From the NCBI GenBank assembly GCA_946481615.1, contig CAMLOR010000031.1:1-22650 (forward strand): a stretch of DNA of 22,650 bases, in the 5' to 3' direction. Shown here in pieces: positions 21,720-22,650 of this stretch; the stretch's first letter is position 1, and every line of letters begins with the position of its first letter. Under the pieces are notes generated by a model. The model was not told the DNA's origin. It worked only from the letters and a program-made list of their open reading frames with translations, and searched no databases. Source of the DNA: an uncultured Aquimonas sp. Its GTDB lineage: Bacteria; Pseudomonadota; Gammaproteobacteria; Xanthomonadales; Xanthomonadaceae. The position numbers and the translations under genes are program-made.

Positions 21720-22650
21720 CTATTTCTCTCGCAACGCCCTCACCTCCGCCCGCAACGCCGCAATCTCCGCCTCGAGCTTCGCATTGAGCCCCTGGATCGC
21801 CGCCAGCGCGACGCCATCCGCATCGACCGTGGCGATGCTGCGTCCGTCGCCGCCGAGGCCGAACGCTGCCTTGAAGTCTTCGGCCACGGGGCCGAGATGC
21901 GTGCCTTCGTCGCTGCCGCGGTAGCTCCAGGTCGTGATCGGCAACTCGAGCAGCGTGCCCAGCACCTGCACGGGATCGATGGCGGCGAAGCCTTCCTTCA
22001 GCGTGCGGGACGACGCGTTCGTCCACGTGCCGCCCGTGGTGAGGTGCGCGCCGGTCGAGGTGGCGATGAATTCGCCCGGCGCGAACGACACCGGTGCGGC
22101 CGACGCCGTGCCGAACCAGACACCGCCTTGCGCGCGCACGAGGAACTGATTGTCGCCGCTGCTGACGAGCGCCTGGTCCTGCGCATCGGCCCAGGCGAAG
22201 GTGCCCTGGTCGCCGTCGCCGGCCTGGAAGTCGCTGCGCACGGTGGCGCGGCGGCCGGCGGCGAAGCTGTAGTCGCCGCCGGCTTGCGCCAGGTGGCCGC
22301 CGGCCGTGCCGAAGTCGCCGCTGGCGACATTCGAGAGTCCGCCCGTCACGGTGCTGTAGCGGCCATGGGCCTGGTTGCCGGCTTGCGCGTTGCCGCCGCC
22401 GGCAACGGTGGCGCCGGGTGCGGTCGCTTCATTGCTCGCGCTGCCGGCCGCCACGGTCATCGTCGAGATCGCGCCGCCGTAGGCGTTGCCATCGGGATCG
22501 TCGAGCGCGGCCAGGCGCAGGCCGCGTTCGCCGTGGGCGCGCAGGTCGAGCGGGAAGTCGTTGGTCGTGCCGAGGAAGGCGCCGGGCGCGATGGCGTTGC
22601 CGGCGATCTGCCAGGTGTCGCCCGCGCCGTTCGGGATGGTTTCGCATTCG
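21720..22650 (-). CDS. YadA-head/peptidase S74 surface protein, C-terminal 309 residues
   Basis: The frame stays open to the right edge, so the N-terminus is missing. The visible start (WQIAGNAIAPGAFLGTTNDF, then PLDLRAHGERGLRL) is a module common in large exported proteins of this order. Next come YadA-head-like repeats (TVTGGLSNVASGDFGTAGG, GGDYSFAAGRRATV). The end is an intramolecular chaperone/peptidase S74 domain: ASSRTLKEGF holds the Ser-x4-Lys self-cleavage dyad, with Ser instead of the usual Asp after the nucleophile, and THLGPVAEDFKAAFGL is its second conserved block. A coiled coil (LNAKLEAEIAALRAEVRAL) closes the protein. S74 domains guide trimer assembly of fibres and then cut themselves off. 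Likely a trimeric surface or secreted fibre. Confidence 0.85.
   Translation of the reverse strand, partial: ECETIPNGAGDTWQIAGNAIAPGAFLGTTNDFPLDLRAHGERGLRLAALDDPDGNAYGGAISTMTVAAGSASNEATAPGATVAGGGNAQAGNQAHGRYSTVTGGLSNVASGDFGTAGGHLAQAGGDYSFAAGRRATVRSDFQAGDGDQGTFAWADAQDQALVSSGDNQFLVRAQGGVWFGTASAAPVSFAPGEFIATSTGAHLTTGGTWTNASSRTLKEGFAAIDPVQVLGTLLELPITTWSYRGSDEGTHLGPVAEDFKAAFGLGGDGRSIATVDADGVALAAIQGLNAKLEAEIAALRAEVRALREK

Noticed and set aside
1..22650. CRISPR arrays, insertion sequences, prophage genes or a defence cluster
   Set aside because: No regularly spaced direct repeats, transposase, integrase, Cas or other recognisable defence proteins are visible; the only mobile-type elements are the REP copies.

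Overview
The window is very GC-rich, densely coded DNA from what is most likely a member of the Lysobacterales (Xanthomonadales), probably Rhodanobacteraceae-like. The grounds are the tRNA order Pro-Arg-His-Lys, a DUF2007 protein of the xanthomonad 'pathogenicity-like' type, a DUF6491-type secreted protein, REP repeats with the core TTCGACAGGCTCACCGCG, and secreted proteins carrying a short (I/V)F(S/A)DG(F/L)E tail. The assignment is by recognition only; no search was run.

Layout. 1-466: a four-tRNA operon read leftwards (Pro-TGG, Arg-TCT, His-GTG, Lys-CTT, the last cut by the window edge), with a promoter that overlaps the end of the next gene. 458-3171: a secreted M35 metalloendopeptidase with a Clp/CRP-like site upstream, a small tail-anchored protein without a signal peptide, a phospholipid N-methyltransferase-like enzyme and a DUF6491-like exported protein. 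3162-6332: a tightly packed leftward operon, MOSC protein then alpha/beta hydrolase then 23S rRNA methyltransferase RlmKL. It diverges from an AmpD-type amidase through overlapping -10 boxes. 6947-9162: two overlapping secreted-protein genes, one a probable seven-bladed Cys-x4-Cys propeller. 9222-10328: a membrane acyltransferase. 10351-10519: a REP cluster. 10549-13111: a rightward operon of tesB, a DUF2007 protein and an ECF sigma factor fused to a multi-pass membrane domain, joined by 1- and 4-nt overlaps.

13112-18238 is a leftward block of three large secreted proteins: a GH-A-like protein, a propeller-like protein and a CSLREA beta-helix protein broken by a frameshift. All three carry the DGFE/DGLE motif, and the two transcription units share an ECF-type promoter (GGCAA-N17-CGTGA). 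18330-21214 is a rightward pair: a PknB-type Ser/Thr kinase with a membrane segment and TPR-like sensor, which has a REP copy inserted in frame in the kinase domain, and an SgcJ/EcaC-type lipoprotein. 21250-22650 holds a DUF2283/DUF4258-like small gene pair and the C-terminal part of a YadA-head/peptidase S74 surface protein that runs off the right edge.

How it fits together. About half the window is envelope or secreted machinery, alongside regulators typical of surface control: a membrane-fused ECF sigma factor, an orphan receptor kinase and a shared ECF-like promoter on the exported-protein genes. The most original signals are the DGFE tail with a duplicated tail-coding scar, the shared promoter, the membrane-fused sigma factor, the REP element turned into kinase protein sequence, and a run of -10 boxes placed so that the mRNAs would be leaderless. 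No gene-free stretch exceeds 300 bases; the largest gap is the 220-nt REP region at 10329-10548.
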